A stretch of DNA of 64,000 nucleotides from Sporolactobacillus mangiferae (GCF_023336505.1 NZ_JAMAST010000003.1:248001-312000), one strand, 5' to 3'; numbered from the stretch's first letter, positions 27,771 through 37,398 are shown. The notes: generated from the letters alone by a model not told the origin. Translations and numbers: made by a program.

Positions 27771-29111
27771 TTATTGCATGACCGCAAGCGCGCCCATCGG
27801 ATCCCAAGGCTTCAATTCAATCGGATCCTGCTCGAAAGCTGCCTTCAGATCATCGGATAAATATTTTTTGTTAATCACCACTTGATATGTGTACTCATCC
27901 ATCCAAGGATCACTCATAACAAAATACCCTTTCGTTCCCCACTTTTCGCCCCAGCTGTTTTCAACCTTCCAGCGGTTTGGTTTGCCGTCAACAAGATTTA
28001 CGCCGGTCAGCACCATGGCATGTGTCAGGCAGCTGTGCTTATAGTCAAGGCGTTCCGCTTTGTTCATCTTGAATTCAGTTCCGAATGCGGCTTCATAGTC
28101 GTAGAGTGCCGTATCCATAATTCCGTGCTTATTATCCGAATATTGGACAACATCGCAGCCGAACCATACGGATTCATTATCCTTGATCTGGCTGATGGCG
28201 AGCGCCTTTAACGTCTCCATATCCACATTCAGATATTTAATCGGGTGTCCGCCAACGACCGTGCCAAGAAATTGAACCGTATACGTTTTATTGTATGGCT
28301 TATCTTTGGTCGGTGCGTTAATGACTGCAACATAATCGTTCAGATCAAGATCAATGTATTTTTTGAAAAACGCTTGCGGGGTGATGCCAAGATCTCTATG
28401 AAAATGCTTATCTTCATCACGGTATTCAAAGTCGAACGTTTTCGGCGGTTCCCCGAGTGCAAATGCAAGAATACGATAAATGTCGCCAAGCATAACCGTT
28501 TTCGCGTTTTCAAGCGCTTCACGTGTTTTTTTGTCCGCATACAGCTTGCGCAGTACACCGGCATCCTCGCGCAGTTTGGCGTTCAGCACACGGTTCAGCT
28601 CGATCGTCCGACTGCTTTGATAGGTTTCCGGCATCGCCTGCTTTGGAACCACACCATATTTTTCCAGAATGGCAACAAGCATATCCCATTGTCCGCCGTC
28701 CTGCTGCGGTGTCTCCAGCAACCAGGAAACCAGCCTCCCTTCCAGAGGTTCAGATGCAGTCTCAATTATATTTTCCAGAAAATAGTTCGCCTTTTCAAAT
28801 TTATCCCAAAAAAGCGTATAGTTTTGCGAGAGTTCAAAGTCTTTAAGATTATATGTTTCACTGAGCTTATGGCGGAATGTATTCAGTGCCGCAAACATCC
28901 AGCACCGTCCACTTTGCTTCTGATCTGCCACTTTTCCGGTTTCGATCTCTTCAGAAAAAACCGGATTCATCGATACAACTGCATCGCTGTTCAGTGTGGC
29001 CGCATGAATACCATTTTTCATTATTGCATCTTGAATAATTTTATTTTCAGCAATGCTGCGCACACTGTCTGAAAACGATTCAATCATGGAAGCTGAAATT
29101 TCTTTTGCCAA
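27771..29111 (-). CDS. pepC: Aminopeptidase C (bleomycin hydrolase family)
   Basis: 446 residues, the length of lactic-acid-bacterial PepC. A cytoplasmic papain-fold aminopeptidase of family C1B that trims peptides. The catalytic triad is present: Cys70 in QKQSGRCWMFAALN, His in SCLTHAMVLTGV and Asn in VENSWGEKWG. The TTG start lies eight bases after AGGAGG. With pepT it gives the cell a peptide-degrading set; it is transcribed alone. Confidence 0.95.
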   Translation of the reverse strand: MAKEISASMIESFSDSVRSIAENKIIQDAIMKNGIHAATLNSDAVVSMNPVFSEEIETGKVADQKQSGRCWMFAALNTFRHKLSETYNLKDFELSQNYTLFWDKFEKANYFLENIIETASEPLEGRLVSWLLETPQQDGGQWDMLVAILEKYGVVPKQAMPETYQSSRTIELNRVLNAKLREDAGVLRKLYADKKTREALENAKTVMLGDIYRILAFALGEPPKTFDFEYRDEDKHFHRDLGITPQAFFKKYIDLDLNDYVAVINAPTKDKPYNKTYTVQFLGTVVGGHPIKYLNVDMETLKALAISQIKDNESVWFGCDVVQYSDNKHGIMDTALYDYEAAFGTEFKMNKAERLDYKHSCLTHAMVLTGVNLVDGKPNRWKVENSWGEKWGTKGYFVMSDPWMDEYTYQVVINKKYLSDDLKAAFEQDPIELKPWDPMGALAVMQ

Positions 29112-29206
29112 GATTAAGTCCTCCTATCATAAAGTAACAGACCTATTATAATGCTAAACCGCACCAACGAAAAGCACGGATGTTTCGCATGTCACTTTCC
29201 CTTACA

Positions 29207-30211
29207 TCAATTATTTTTTTGCGCAAGCAGCCTGAAGCGGCATTTAATTTCCTGGTGAAGTCGTTTCAGTGTGTGATACTGCTGGATGGCAGCCGCTTCT
29301 CCTTCCTGAGTCGTAATCATCCGAAACCGCAGCTTCGCGCCCGGTGATAATTGGGCCAGCAGGGAAAGGTCCGCAGAGGCAACCTGGGCAATGCGCGGAT
29401 ATCCGCCAATCGACTGGTGATCAGTCATTAAAATAATCGGCTGGCCATTACCTGGCACCTGAATGGATCCATTGGTTACGGCTTCCGAATAAAGTTCGCC
29501 CGCCTCTTCCAGCAACAGGTGCTCACCGCTTAATCGATAGCCCATTCGATCGGATGATGCCGTGATTTGATAGTTCGTGCTGAGAAATGCTTTCCTGCTT
29601 TCCTCGGAAAAATGCGGCCACAGTGTATCGGGCATGACACGTATCCAATGCATACCGCGATAAGAACGGCGCAGTGCGGCATACCAACTAATTGGCGATT
29701 CAACCTGAGCCAGAACGCTCATTATTCCCTGCGCATATGGAGAAGGGATGCCGGTCGGCAGGCAGTCATGCTCCGCAAGCAACCGTCCTTCGTACCCGCC
29801 GCATCCGGCACGCAAATCGGTCGAACGACTGCCGTACCATACTGGTGTAGCCACACCACCTGCTACCGCCAGGTACCCTCTGCTTCCTGAGAGCATTCTG
29901 CCAATCGTTAAAATGTGCCCACCTCGCGCAAGACAGGGTCTGCCCATGCCAATTTCCCGCCCATTAAGCATGGGTATACACTCAGCACCAGTCACGGCGA
30001 ACAGTGTATCTTCGGTAAAAAAAATGCTTGGTCCAGCGAATGAGTACTCAATCACCGCCGCCGATTCATGATTATCCACAAGCCAGTTGGCTATCTTTGC
30101 CGCTGGTGGATCCATCACTCCGCCGACAATAATGCCGTAGCGTTGATAGCCTGTCCGTCCGATATCCTGTACTGCGGAGGCAAACCCTTTCTGAATAATC
30201 TTCAGTGTCAT
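29207..30211 (-). CDS. pxpC: 5-oxoprolinase subunit PxpC (KipA family)
   Basis: 334 residues of the biotin-carboxyl-carrier-like/allophanate hydrolase subunit 2 family. With PxpA and PxpB it forms the ATP-dependent 5-oxoprolinase that opens pyroglutamate to glutamate. The N-terminal GFASAVQDIGRTGYQRYGI, the VGGVMDPPA loop and LMTDHQSIGGYPRIAQV are typical. It overlaps pxpB by four bases (ATGA), so the two are translated together. Confidence 0.92.
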   Translation of the reverse strand: MTLKIIQKGFASAVQDIGRTGYQRYGIIVGGVMDPPAAKIANWLVDNHESAAVIEYSFAGPSIFFTEDTLFAVTGAECIPMLNGREIGMGRPCLARGGHILTIGRMLSGSRGYLAVAGGVATPVWYGSRSTDLRAGCGGYEGRLLAEHDCLPTGIPSPYAQGIMSVLAQVESPISWYAALRRSYRGMHWIRVMPDTLWPHFSEESRKAFLSTNYQITASSDRMGYRLSGEHLLLEEAGELYSEAVTNGSIQVPGNGQPIILMTDHQSIGGYPRIAQVASADLSLLAQLSPGAKLRFRMITTQEGEAAAIQQYHTLKRLHQEIKCRFRLLAQKNN

Positions 30212-30918
30212 GAGGATATTCCTTTCATCTGTGCATACTCCTGTTCAGGAATCGGATCAAAGATAACGACATCTCCCGCATGCAGCAAAGTGGGCGAATC
30301 TGCCTTCGGAGTGAAAAGCGAAACGGGCGTTCTGCCAATGATCTGCCATCCGCCAGGAGACTCAAGCGGATAAACGCCGGTCTGTCTGCCGGCAATACCG
30401 ACTGAACCTGCGGCAACTTTCAGCCGCGGTGTCGCCCGTCGCGGTGTCGCAAGCGCTTCTGACATGCCGCCAAGAAAAGGAAAACCAGGTGCAAAGCCAA
30501 GCATGTAGACCAGATATTCAGACTGAGCGTGCCACTTAATAACCTGATCGGTGCTCATCTGATGAAATGCCGCGACTGCATTTAGGTCAGGCCCCAGTCT
30601 GCCTCCATAACAAACCGGTATATGAATCACGCGTCGCTGAATTTGCCGCTCATTACCGCAGGCCTGCTCAGCCAGCTGGCTTAAAATATCCATAACCTGC
30701 TGCTGCGCGGTTCGTTCTTTTTTTCCACGCTTAATCACTTCAACCGGATTATAATAAAAAACGACATTGGTATATGCCGGAACATATTCAATAAATCCGG
30801 GAAACGGGTCGCGGTCAACCTGCAGCGTCAATCTCTGAATACTCAATTGTATGTGCGGGGCAATCTGGTCTCCGAAACGGACTCGAACAGCCTGATCACC
30901 AAACGGTTCAATACGCAT
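30208..30918 (-). CDS. pxpB: 5-oxoprolinase subunit PxpB (KipI family)
   Basis: 236 residues of the allophanate hydrolase subunit 1 family. It shows the family landmarks FIEYVPAYTNVVFYY, VCYGGRLGPDLNAVA, YMLGFAPGFPFLGGM and the RQTGVYPLESPGGWQIIGRT closing stretch. In Bacillus the homologue KipI also inhibits the sporulation kinase KinA; whether that holds here is not visible. The start follows a GGGTGGGGC site. It lies 237 bases downstream of pxpA on the same strand. Confidence 0.92.
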   Translation of the reverse strand: MRIEPFGDQAVRVRFGDQIAPHIQLSIQRLTLQVDRDPFPGFIEYVPAYTNVVFYYNPVEVIKRGKKERTAQQQVMDILSQLAEQACGNERQIQRRVIHIPVCYGGRLGPDLNAVAAFHQMSTDQVIKWHAQSEYLVYMLGFAPGFPFLGGMSEALATPRRATPRLKVAAGSVGIAGRQTGVYPLESPGGWQIIGRTPVSLFTPKADSPTLLHAGDVVIFDPIPEQEYAQMKGISS

Positions 30919-31155
30919 TGCTCAGCCCCACCCTTAATTTTTAAGTTTTATTGAAACCCGCCCGTTTATTACCTGGCGCCCGTTTGCCGTGAATCAGAAA
31001 AGCAGCATAAATTTAAACAGAGCTAATTAAAAGGGCACAGATTTTCCACGTCTTTCGATGCCACCACCCTCTGGCGTGATCATACGTGTTCATACGGAAA
31101 TCAGCGAAAAATGAATCGGAAATACAGCAGTTAAGAAACTGGAGTTCAACCATCC

Positions 31156-31914
31156 TCACGTCCATGCGCAGATCGTGACGCCGCGATTCTGCAGTTCATC
31201 CCGAATGGCCGCAGCGAATGCCACAGCTGCTGAATTGTCTCCGTGAATACACAATGTCTCCGCACGTACCTTTGCTTTGCTTCCATTCGTAGTTGTTACT
31301 GACCCTTCTTTGATCATCTGGATCACTTGCTTCAGGGCCTGACGTGTGTCCGTAATGAGTGCATCCGACTCTGTTCTTGGCGTCAGCGATCCGTCCGGAC
31401 TATAGGTTCGGTCCGCGTAGGCTTCATAAACGACATGCAGGCCTGCCCGCTCACCCTCCCGCGTGAGAAACGTGCCGTCCATTCCGAACAGAAGCAAGTC
31501 AGGATTGACATCACGCACCGCATGTGCCACAGCTTCAGCGTATTTTTCATGCAATGAAGCCATATGGTACAGCGCACCATGCGGTTTCACATGATTTAAA
31601 CGAACATGCTGCGCTGCCGCAACCGCCTGAAGAGCGCCGATCTGATAAACGGTCAGATCATACACCTCGGATGGTGCCATGCTCATAGCACGTCTTCCAA
31701 ATCCGATTAAATCAGGAAGCCCGGGATGTGCACCGATCATTACACCGCTGCGCTTTGCCCGGATCACTGTTCGCCGCATTTCAGAATAGTCACCAGCATG
31801 AAAACCGCAGGCGATATTGGCTGATGTGATCAGCGCGAGCACTTGTTCATCGTTGCCCATGCGATATTGGCCAAAGCTTTCTCCCAGGTCGCAGTTTAAA
31901 TCAATCTGACTCAT
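31156..31914 (-). CDS. pxpA: 5-oxoprolinase subunit PxpA (LamB/YcsF family)
   Basis: 252 residues. The opening IDLNCDLGESFGQY, then SANIACGFHAGD, GAHPGLPDLIGFGRR, HVKPHGALYH and ETLCIHGDN are all family signatures. The subunit works with PxpBC on 5-oxoproline. The ATG at 31914 lies nine bases after AAAGGA; the earlier frame start at 31953 has no site. The gap before pxpB is longer than usual for this operon; I see no gene or clear terminator in it, only AT-rich sequence. Confidence 0.93.
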   Translation of the reverse strand: MSQIDLNCDLGESFGQYRMGNDEQVLALITSANIACGFHAGDYSEMRRTVIRAKRSGVMIGAHPGLPDLIGFGRRAMSMAPSEVYDLTVYQIGALQAVAAAQHVRLNHVKPHGALYHMASLHEKYAEAVAHAVRDVNPDLLLFGMDGTFLTREGERAGLHVVYEAYADRTYSPDGSLTPRTESDALITDTRQALKQVIQMIKEGSVTTTNGSKAKVRAETLCIHGDNSAAVAFAAAIRDELQNRGVTICAWT

Positions 31915-32116
31915 CCACATCCATCCTTTTCGTGAGGATTCCAAGACAGGCACAAATATTTAATTCTAGAATAAGTCAAACACGATTTCGATGCAAAAAC
32001 CAGTTGGTGCATACGAGTTGGAATTACGCGTAAAAAATAAGCGAATGCCGAAAAATTGAATTTGTCACTCGTCAAATGTTACATCGACAAAAAAATTGAG
32101 ATTATCTTTTCAAAAA

Positions 32117-32130
32117 AGAGAGCGTTTTCT
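32117..32130 (+). promoter_or_regulatory. Candidate cre site near the aldehyde dehydrogenase promoter
   Basis: AGAGAGCGTTTTCT has two mismatches to the cre consensus. It sits just upstream of a -10-like TACAAT at 32154-32159, where binding could block the polymerase. Confidence 0.3.
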
Positions 32131-32210
32131 TTTTGTTTTTCTAAGGTATGCATTACAATAATACTGTGATCTTTATAACACCAACATAAAAATTGAAGGG
32201 AAGATGTGCA

Positions 32211-33707
32211 ATGAGTATTCAAGACACAATCCTGGAACACGCGGTAGATTCTGACTACAAGTTATATATCGGCGGTAAATGGGTCGAAAGCTCTGAAGGC
32301 CGAAAAATAGCAAGCTATAATCCAAGTACCGGAGAAAAACTGACTGAGTTTACCGACGCAAGTCACGCTGATGTAGATGCAGCAGTAAAGGCTGCAACAG
32401 AAGCATTCGAAACCTGGAAGGATATCGGCGTTCAGGAGCGAAGCGCACTCCTGCTTAAAATTGCTGATTTGATTGACGAAAATACCGATCATCTGGCCCT
32501 TGTTGAAACGCTCGACAACGGCAAACCGCTGCGTGAAACCACAGGAATTGACGTTCCTGCAAGTGCAGATCATTTCCGCTACTTTGCCGGTGTCATCCGT
32601 TCGGAAGAAGGAACAGCCAACGCACTCGATGAAAACACACTGACAATTAATCTGAAAGAACCGATCGGCGTCGTCGGCCAGATCATTCCCTGGAATTTCC
32701 CGTTGCTGATGGCTGCCTGGAAAATTGCACCGGCAATTGCCGCAGGCAACACAGTCGTGATCCATCCGTCCTCATCCACATCACTCAGCCTGCTGGAGCT
32801 GGCTAAGCTACTTGATCAGGTACTTCCTGCCGGAGTCGTTAATGTGGTCACCGGCCGCGGTTCCGATTCAGGAGATTATATGCTTCATCATCCCGGATTT
32901 GCTAAACTGGCATTTACCGGCTCGACACAGATTGGCTATGAAGTGGCGGAAGCTGCTGCAAAACGCCTGATTCCGGCGACACTCGAACTTGGCGGCAAGT
33001 CGGCCAACATTTTCTTCGACGACGCGCCATGGGAACGTGCTCTTGAGGGTGCTCAGCTCGGCATCCTGTTTAACCAGGGTCAGGTATGCTGCGCGGGATC
33101 GCGTATCTTTGTCCAGGAAGGCATCTATGACAAATTCGTTGCCGCTCTGAAAGATGCCTTTGAAAAAGTGCAGGTCGGTCTGCCTTGGGAAGACGGCGTA
33201 CAAATGGGCGCTCAGGTTAACAAACGCCAGTTGGAAAAAATTCTTGAGTACGTTAAAATCGGCAAGGACGAAGGAGCAACACTTGTCACAGGCGGCCGAC
33301 AGCTGACCGACAACAATCTGGATAAAGGTGTGTTCATGGCACCGACCATTCTGGCTGATGCGAATAACGATATGCGCATTGCTCAGGAGGAAATCTTCGG
33401 GCCGGTAGCAACGGTGATTAAATTCAAAGATGCCAACGAGGTCATTAAACTCGCCAACCAGTCCGAATATGGTCTTGGTGGTGCTGTCTGGACTCGCGAC
33501 ATTAACAAAGCACTGCGTGTAGCACGCGGCGTGCGCACCGGCCGTATGTGGGTCAATACGTATAATCAGCTTCCTGCGGGCGCACCGTTCGGCGGTTACA
33601 AAAAATCCGGTATCGGTCGTGAAACATATAAGAGCATTCTTGATGCCTATACACAGACCAAGAATATTTATATCAGTACAAAAGAAGCAACTGAGGGCCT
33701 GTATTAA
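32211..33707 (+). CDS. NAD-dependent aldehyde dehydrogenase
   Basis: 498 residues, the standard length. Oxidises an aldehyde, probably acetaldehyde or another short chain, to the acid. The NAD-binding PWNFPLLMAAWKIAPAIAAGN, FTGSTQIG, the general base Glu in ATLELGGKSANI and the catalytic Cys in FNQGQVCCAGSR (about residue 303) are intact. The ATG at 32211 follows AAGGGAAG; the frame opens six codons earlier at a TTG overlapping that site. Transcribed alone with a terminator. Acetaldehyde from DeoC, encoded in this window, is a possible substrate. Confidence 0.93.
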   Translation: MSIQDTILEHAVDSDYKLYIGGKWVESSEGRKIASYNPSTGEKLTEFTDASHADVDAAVKAATEAFETWKDIGVQERSALLLKIADLIDENTDHLALVETLDNGKPLRETTGIDVPASADHFRYFAGVIRSEEGTANALDENTLTINLKEPIGVVGQIIPWNFPLLMAAWKIAPAIAAGNTVVIHPSSSTSLSLLELAKLLDQVLPAGVVNVVTGRGSDSGDYMLHHPGFAKLAFTGSTQIGYEVAEAAAKRLIPATLELGGKSANIFFDDAPWERALEGAQLGILFNQGQVCCAGSRIFVQEGIYDKFVAALKDAFEKVQVGLPWEDGVQMGAQVNKRQLEKILEYVKIGKDEGATLVTGGRQLTDNNLDKGVFMAPTILADANNDMRIAQEEIFGPVATVIKFKDANEVIKLANQSEYGLGGAVWTRDINKALRVARGVRTGRMWVNTYNQLPAGAPFGGYKKSGIGRETYKSILDAYTQTKNIYISTKEATEGLY

Positions 33708-33753
33708 TCAGATCAGAAACGCAGGCACAAAATCGTTCATGCGATTCCATTAC

Positions 33754-33791
33754 ATCCCGGGTGATCCAAGATCACTTGGGATTTTTTCTGT
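33754..33791 (+). terminator. Terminator of the aldehyde dehydrogenase gene
   Basis: ATCCC..GTGATC pairs with GATCAC..GGGAT around CAA, followed by six T. Confidence 0.85.
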
Positions 33792-33792
33792 A

Positions 33793-33850
33793 AGCATAAG
33801 AAAATTTAAAATTCAGCGGATTACAGTATAAGTGCACCGCCTGCGGCTTA
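33793..33850 (-). repeat. Short-type intergenic repeat, reversed partial copy
   Basis: On the minus strand: GCACTTATACTGTAATCCGC, TGAATTTTAAA, then TTTCTTATG. The 5' hairpin half is missing. Confidence 0.7.
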
Positions 33851-33970
33851 TCCGCTTCCAAAATGCGTATGACAGAACATCAGAATGCATAGCCAGTGGT
33901 TGAATCACGCCGGTTGCAGATATAAAAGTATAATTTATTATTAATCTCATAAAATTACTCGTATTTATAC

Positions 33971-33999
33971 TTGACAAATAGAAGGATCGCAGATAAACT
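33971..33999 (+). promoter_or_regulatory. Promoter of the SAM riboswitch-metY transcript
   Basis: TTGACA at 33971, 17-base spacer, TAAACT at 33994. Confidence 0.85.
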
Positions 34000-34017
34000 T
34001 AATTCAATTAAATAAAT

Positions 34018-34175
34018 CTTATCAAGAGTGGCGGAGGGACTGGCCCGACGAAGCCCGACAACCAGCACAGCGATGTGTATGGTGTTAATTCCAGCAGATT
34101 AAGTTCTGGCAGATAAGAAAAGCATCGGCGATAAAGGCTGCTTCTCCCATCATCTGCGAGAGGCAGCCTTTTTAA
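34018..34175 (+). ncRNA. SAM-I (S-box) riboswitch with terminator
   Basis: The aptamer runs from CTTATC (34018) to GATAAG (about 34119), which form the closing stem. Inside are the hallmark stretches AGAGTGGCGGAGGGACTGGC and CCGACGAAGCCCGACAACC. A terminator (AAGGCTGC...GCAGCCTTTTT, 34133-34173) follows. High SAM should favour the terminator and shut off metY. Confidence 0.96.
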
Positions 34176-34244
34176 TCTGCGCGAACCCCCTTTCTAAGAT
34201 TTTATTTAATAGAAGGAAATTTAAGAAAACAAGGAGAGATGAAC

Positions 34245-35549
34245 ATGGCAGAGGAAAGAAAGTATGGGTTTGAAACGTTGCAAGTACATGCAGGTCAGGT
34301 GCCCGATCCGGCAACGGGGGCGCGCGCGGTTCCAATCTATCAGACAACCTCATTTGTTTTTAAGGACGCAGATGAAGCGGCTGATTTCTTTCAATTAAAG
34401 AAGCCGGGCAATGTGTATGCGCGAATCATGAATCCGACCGAAGATGTTTTTGAGCAGCGCGTAGCTCAGCTTGAAGGTGGATCAGCAGCACTGGCAACCT
34501 CCTCAGGGCTCGCAGCCATCACCTACGCAATATTGAATGTTGCAAGCAGCGGTGATCATATCGTTTCCGCCTCCACTTTGTATGGCGGAACCTATGAACT
34601 GTTCTCAGTCACTTTGAAAAAGCTCGGCATTGATGTCACCTTTGTTGACCCAGATGATCCTGAAAATTTCCGCAATGCGATTCAACACAATACCAAAGCC
34701 ATCTACGCAGAAACGATCGGCAATCCGAAAATTAATATTCTCGACATCGAGGCCGTCGCGAACATTGCTCATGAATACAAAATTCCGCTCATTGTCGACA
34801 ACACCTTCGGAACTCCTTATCTTGTTCGTCCAATCGAATACGGTGCGGATGTTGTCGTACACTCGGCAACAAAATTCATTGGCGGCCACGGCACAGCAAT
34901 CGGCGGCATTATCGTTGACGGCGGCAAATTTGACTGGGCAGCAAGCGGAAAGTTCCCCGACTTTACAACCCCTGACAAAAGTTACGGCGGCCTGATCTAT
35001 GCCGACCTCGCGCCTGCTGCGTTTGCCGCTAAAGCACGCGTACAGCTGCTGCGCAATACCGGAGCAACCATCAGTCCGCAGAATGCCTTTCTGTTCCTGC
35101 AGGGACTTGAGTCTCTTTCTCTACGCGTCGAGCGTCATGTGCAGAATGCGCGAAAAGTTGCGGAATACCTGAACAACCACCCGAAAATCACATGGGTTAA
35201 TTATCCTGAATTGGAAGGAAACAAATACAGAGCGCTTGCTAAGAAATACTTCCCGAAAGGTGCCGGATCCATCTTTACATTCGGCGTCAAAGGCGGAAGA
35301 GAAGCCGGAAAAGCATTAATTAATAATGTCAAGCTCTTCTCGCTGCTGGCGAACGTTGCAGATGCAAAGTCACTGATCATCCATCCGGCAAGTACAACGC
35401 ATGCTGAACTGACACCTGAAGAACAGGCAGTCACCGGCGTTACACCGGAGCTGATCCGGGTTTCCATCGGCGTTGAAACCGTTGACGATATTATTTATGA
35501 TCTGGAACAGGCACTTGCAAAAATTCCGGATACAGTAACAGCAAATTAA
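34245..35549 (+). CDS. metY: O-acetylhomoserine sulfhydrylase
   Basis: 434 residues of the Cys/Met-metabolism PLP family, of the longer MetY type. It makes homocysteine from O-acetylhomoserine and sulfide. PLP is held by the lysine in [41 protein letters not shown] and the C-terminal [19 protein letters not shown] are diagnostic. The ATG at 34245 lies eight bases after AAGGAG. The SAM riboswitch directly upstream supports a methionine role. Single-gene unit. Confidence 0.94.
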   Translation: MAEERKYGFETLQVHAGQVPDPATGARAVPIYQTTSFVFKDADEAADFFQLKKPGNVYARIMNPTEDVFEQRVAQLEGGSAALATSSGLAAITYAILNVASSGDHIVSASTLYGGTYELFSVTLKKLGIDVTFVDPDDPENFRNAIQHNTKAIYAETIGNPKINILDIEAVANIAHEYKIPLIVDNTFGTPYLVRPIEYGADVVVHSATKFIGGHGTAIGGIIVDGGKFDWAASGKFPDFTTPDKSYGGLIYADLAPAAFAAKARVQLLRNTGATISPQNAFLFLQGLESLSLRVERHVQNARKVAEYLNNHPKITWVNYPELEGNKYRALAKKYFPKGAGSIFTFGVKGGREAGKALINNVKLFSLLANVADAKSLIIHPASTTHAELTPEEQAVTGVTPELIRVSIGVETVDDIIYDLEQALAKIPDTVTAN

Positions 35550-35590
35550 ACAGAGAAAATAATTGTGTTAAAAAGCGGGGGTTAATGATT

Positions 35591-35642
35591 CAAGAGGGCG
35601 TCTCAAAAGTCGGAATCTGACGATGAGGCACCCTCTTTTACT
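35591..35642 (+). terminator. Terminator of metY
   Basis: AAGAGGGCGTCTC pairs imperfectly with GAGGCACCCTCTT, followed by TTACTTTTTTG. The left arm resembles the sequence at 19329. Confidence 0.75.
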
Positions 35643-35686
35643 TTTTTGTAAATCAATATTTTTAATATACCTGCCCTTTCATATAC

Positions 35687-36889
35687 TCATTTTATAAGAC
35701 TGAACCTTCCTTTTTTAATCATCGTTTCCACGCCGCCGATTTTGGCCAGCGCACGATTCTCAATCACTTTTTTCATGATTGATGCCGGACGGCCCTTCAG
35801 CTTCCGCCCCATCACCTCTCCAACCGCATCGTTTTTCCCCAATGAGCAGACCGTCCCTTTATAATTATAGACAAATGGTTTCGTCGGGTTGCCATGCAGC
35901 ATTGCGTTCAGATTATAGGCTGCGCAGTCCGCCTGCTGCAACGCAATCTGCGCCGTGGTCGGATACGGACGCCCGCTTTGCGGATTGATCACTGCCGAGC
36001 AGTCACCAATGATTAATATTTCCGAGTGCCCTTGTACAGAAAGATCGCGGTTAACCGTTACGCGTCCGCGCCGCTGATTGAACCCGGAAGCTGCAACAAC
36101 TGAGCTGCCGCTGACGCCTCCTGTCCAGACAAATGTACCAGCCTGTATGGATTGGATCTGGTCATCCGTTCGGTAATCAATCCGCCCTTCGTCAACACTC
36201 GCGACTCTTCCGATGACAAATGCGACACCGCGACTGCTTAATCTGCCTGCCCCATACTCCGCCAGACGGCGGTGAAACATCGGCAGCGCATTGGGCGTCG
36301 GCTCAATACAGATGATCCGTACCAGATTCTTATCGATGTGATAGCGTTCAATAAGTGCGGGCATTCGATTCGTCAGTTCACCGAGAAATTCAAAGCTTGT
36401 AAATCCTGCACCACCAACAACAATAACCAAGTGTTCCAATCGATGATCCTCGGTCCATTTTTCGAATTGTTCTTCGATGTGCGCTCTGATTTTTGTAACA
36501 GAAGGAATATCAGAAATAAACAGGCCATAATGTTCCATGCCCTGAATGCCGAACAGTTCCGGTTCAAAACCAAGACTGATCAACAGATAATCGTAGGAAA
36601 CCGGGGCATGGTTTTTGAGCAGAACACGCCGCTTCTCCGGCTCGACGCATACCACTACATCCTGAATAAATGACGTCTGGCTGCGGTCAACGACCAGATC
36701 AAGCGAATAGCATATTTCGTCGGCATTTGAGGTACCTGCCGCAACCTCATGCAGCGCGGTCGTCTCACAATGATAATCATTTTTATCAATGAGCATTAAC
36801 TCAGCGTCCGGCCTTATTTTTTGAAGCTTTTTCAACGTGCGAAGTCCTCCGTAACCTGCTCCTAAAATAACGATCCGCTTTTTACTCAT
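35687..36889 (-). CDS. Type II NADH dehydrogenase
   Basis: 400 residues. A single-subunit flavoprotein that passes electrons from NADH to membrane quinones without pumping protons. The FAD-binding VILGAGYGGLRTLKKL opens the protein, the NAD site is VVVGGAGFTSFEFLGEL, and EILIIGDCSAV with PYPTTAQIALQQ is the second FAD site. No membrane helix is needed; the C-terminus is basic. The ATG at 36889 lies nine bases after AAAGGAG. It converges with metY. Confidence 0.92.
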   Translation of the reverse strand: MSKKRIVILGAGYGGLRTLKKLQKIRPDAELMLIDKNDYHCETTALHEVAAGTSNADEICYSLDLVVDRSQTSFIQDVVVCVEPEKRRVLLKNHAPVSYDYLLISLGFEPELFGIQGMEHYGLFISDIPSVTKIRAHIEEQFEKWTEDHRLEHLVIVVGGAGFTSFEFLGELTNRMPALIERYHIDKNLVRIICIEPTPNALPMFHRRLAEYGAGRLSSRGVAFVIGRVASVDEGRIDYRTDDQIQSIQAGTFVWTGGVSGSSVVAASGFNQRRGRVTVNRDLSVQGHSEILIIGDCSAVINPQSGRPYPTTAQIALQQADCAAYNLNAMLHGNPTKPFVYNYKGTVCSLGKNDAVGEVMGRKLKGRPASIMKKVIENRALAKIGGVETMIKKGRFSLIK

Positions 36890-36990
36890 CTTCACACACT
36901 CCTTTTCGGACATAAATGTTCGTCACAATTTGTTCACATTTCTCTTCTTTATTGTAACTCAATATGTAACCGCTTACAAATGTGTATTTT

Positions 36991-37080
36991 AGAAAACTTG
37001 GCTTAGCCAGGTCTCTGGCGAAGGCAAAGATACCGTCGCACTTATACGATAATCCGCTGAATTTTAAACTTTCTTATAAA
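36991..37080 (+). repeat. Short-type intergenic repeat
   Basis: Full copy: AGAAAACTTGGCTTAGCCAG, GAAGGCAAAG, CGTCGCACTTATACGATAAT, CCGCTGAATTTTAAAC, TTTCTTATAAA. Lies 130 bases from the tRNA gene. Confidence 0.88.
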
Positions 37081-37149
37081 AAAGATGTGCTGAACGGACT
37101 ATCGGAACGTTTGCACGCTTACCGCATATAAGCACTTATTTTCGAAGCA

Positions 37150-37206
37150 CACAGCAAAACAAGGATGCCTCGCAGTCAAAAAGACCGCTGAGACACCCCT
37201 GTTTCA
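37150..37206 (-). terminator. Probable terminator downstream of the tRNA
   Basis: On the minus strand AACAGGGGTGTCTC pairs with GAGGCATCCTTGTT (several G-U pairs), followed by TTGC. It starts five bases past the tRNA end. Confidence 0.55.
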
Positions 37207-37210
37207 TTCA

Positions 37211-37282
37211 GAGGGCGTACGGGAATTGAACCCGCGATCATGGAATGAGAATCCATTGGCTTAACCACTTGCCCAACGCCCT
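37211..37282 (-). tRNA. tRNA-Glu (anticodon CUC)
   Basis: All arms fold. The acceptor stem AGGGCGT/ACGCCCT is perfect. The D arm holds AAGTGGTTAA, the anticodon arm is ATGGA-TTCTCAT-TCCAT with CTC in the anticodon place, U33 and A37 are present, and the T arm is GCGGG-TTCAATT-CCCGT. The gene lacks an encoded CCA, has C as discriminator base and A-U as first pair, which are all unusual. It reads GAG codons. A single gene, not in an rRNA cluster. Confidence 0.85.
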
Positions 37283-37300
37283 ATATTCATCATGCCTGTT

Positions 37301-37398
37301 AGAGCACCTGGCTTTGCCAAACCTCTGGCGAAGGCAAAGACCGTAGTTGCACTTATACTATAATCCGCTAAATTTTAAACTTTCTTATAGTACAAGAA
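37301..37398 (+). repeat. Short-type intergenic repeat
   Basis: Full copy: CCTGGCTTTGCCAAACCTCT, GGCGAAGGCAAAG, GTTGCACTTATACTATAATC, TAAATTTTAAACTTTC, TTATAGTACAAG. Same orientation as the copy on the other side of the tRNA. Confidence 0.9.

Noticed and set aside
28245-29072. 275-codon plus-strand open frame
   Set aside because: Antisense to pepC; composition of the translated product is a mirror of the real gene and there is no ribosome binding site.
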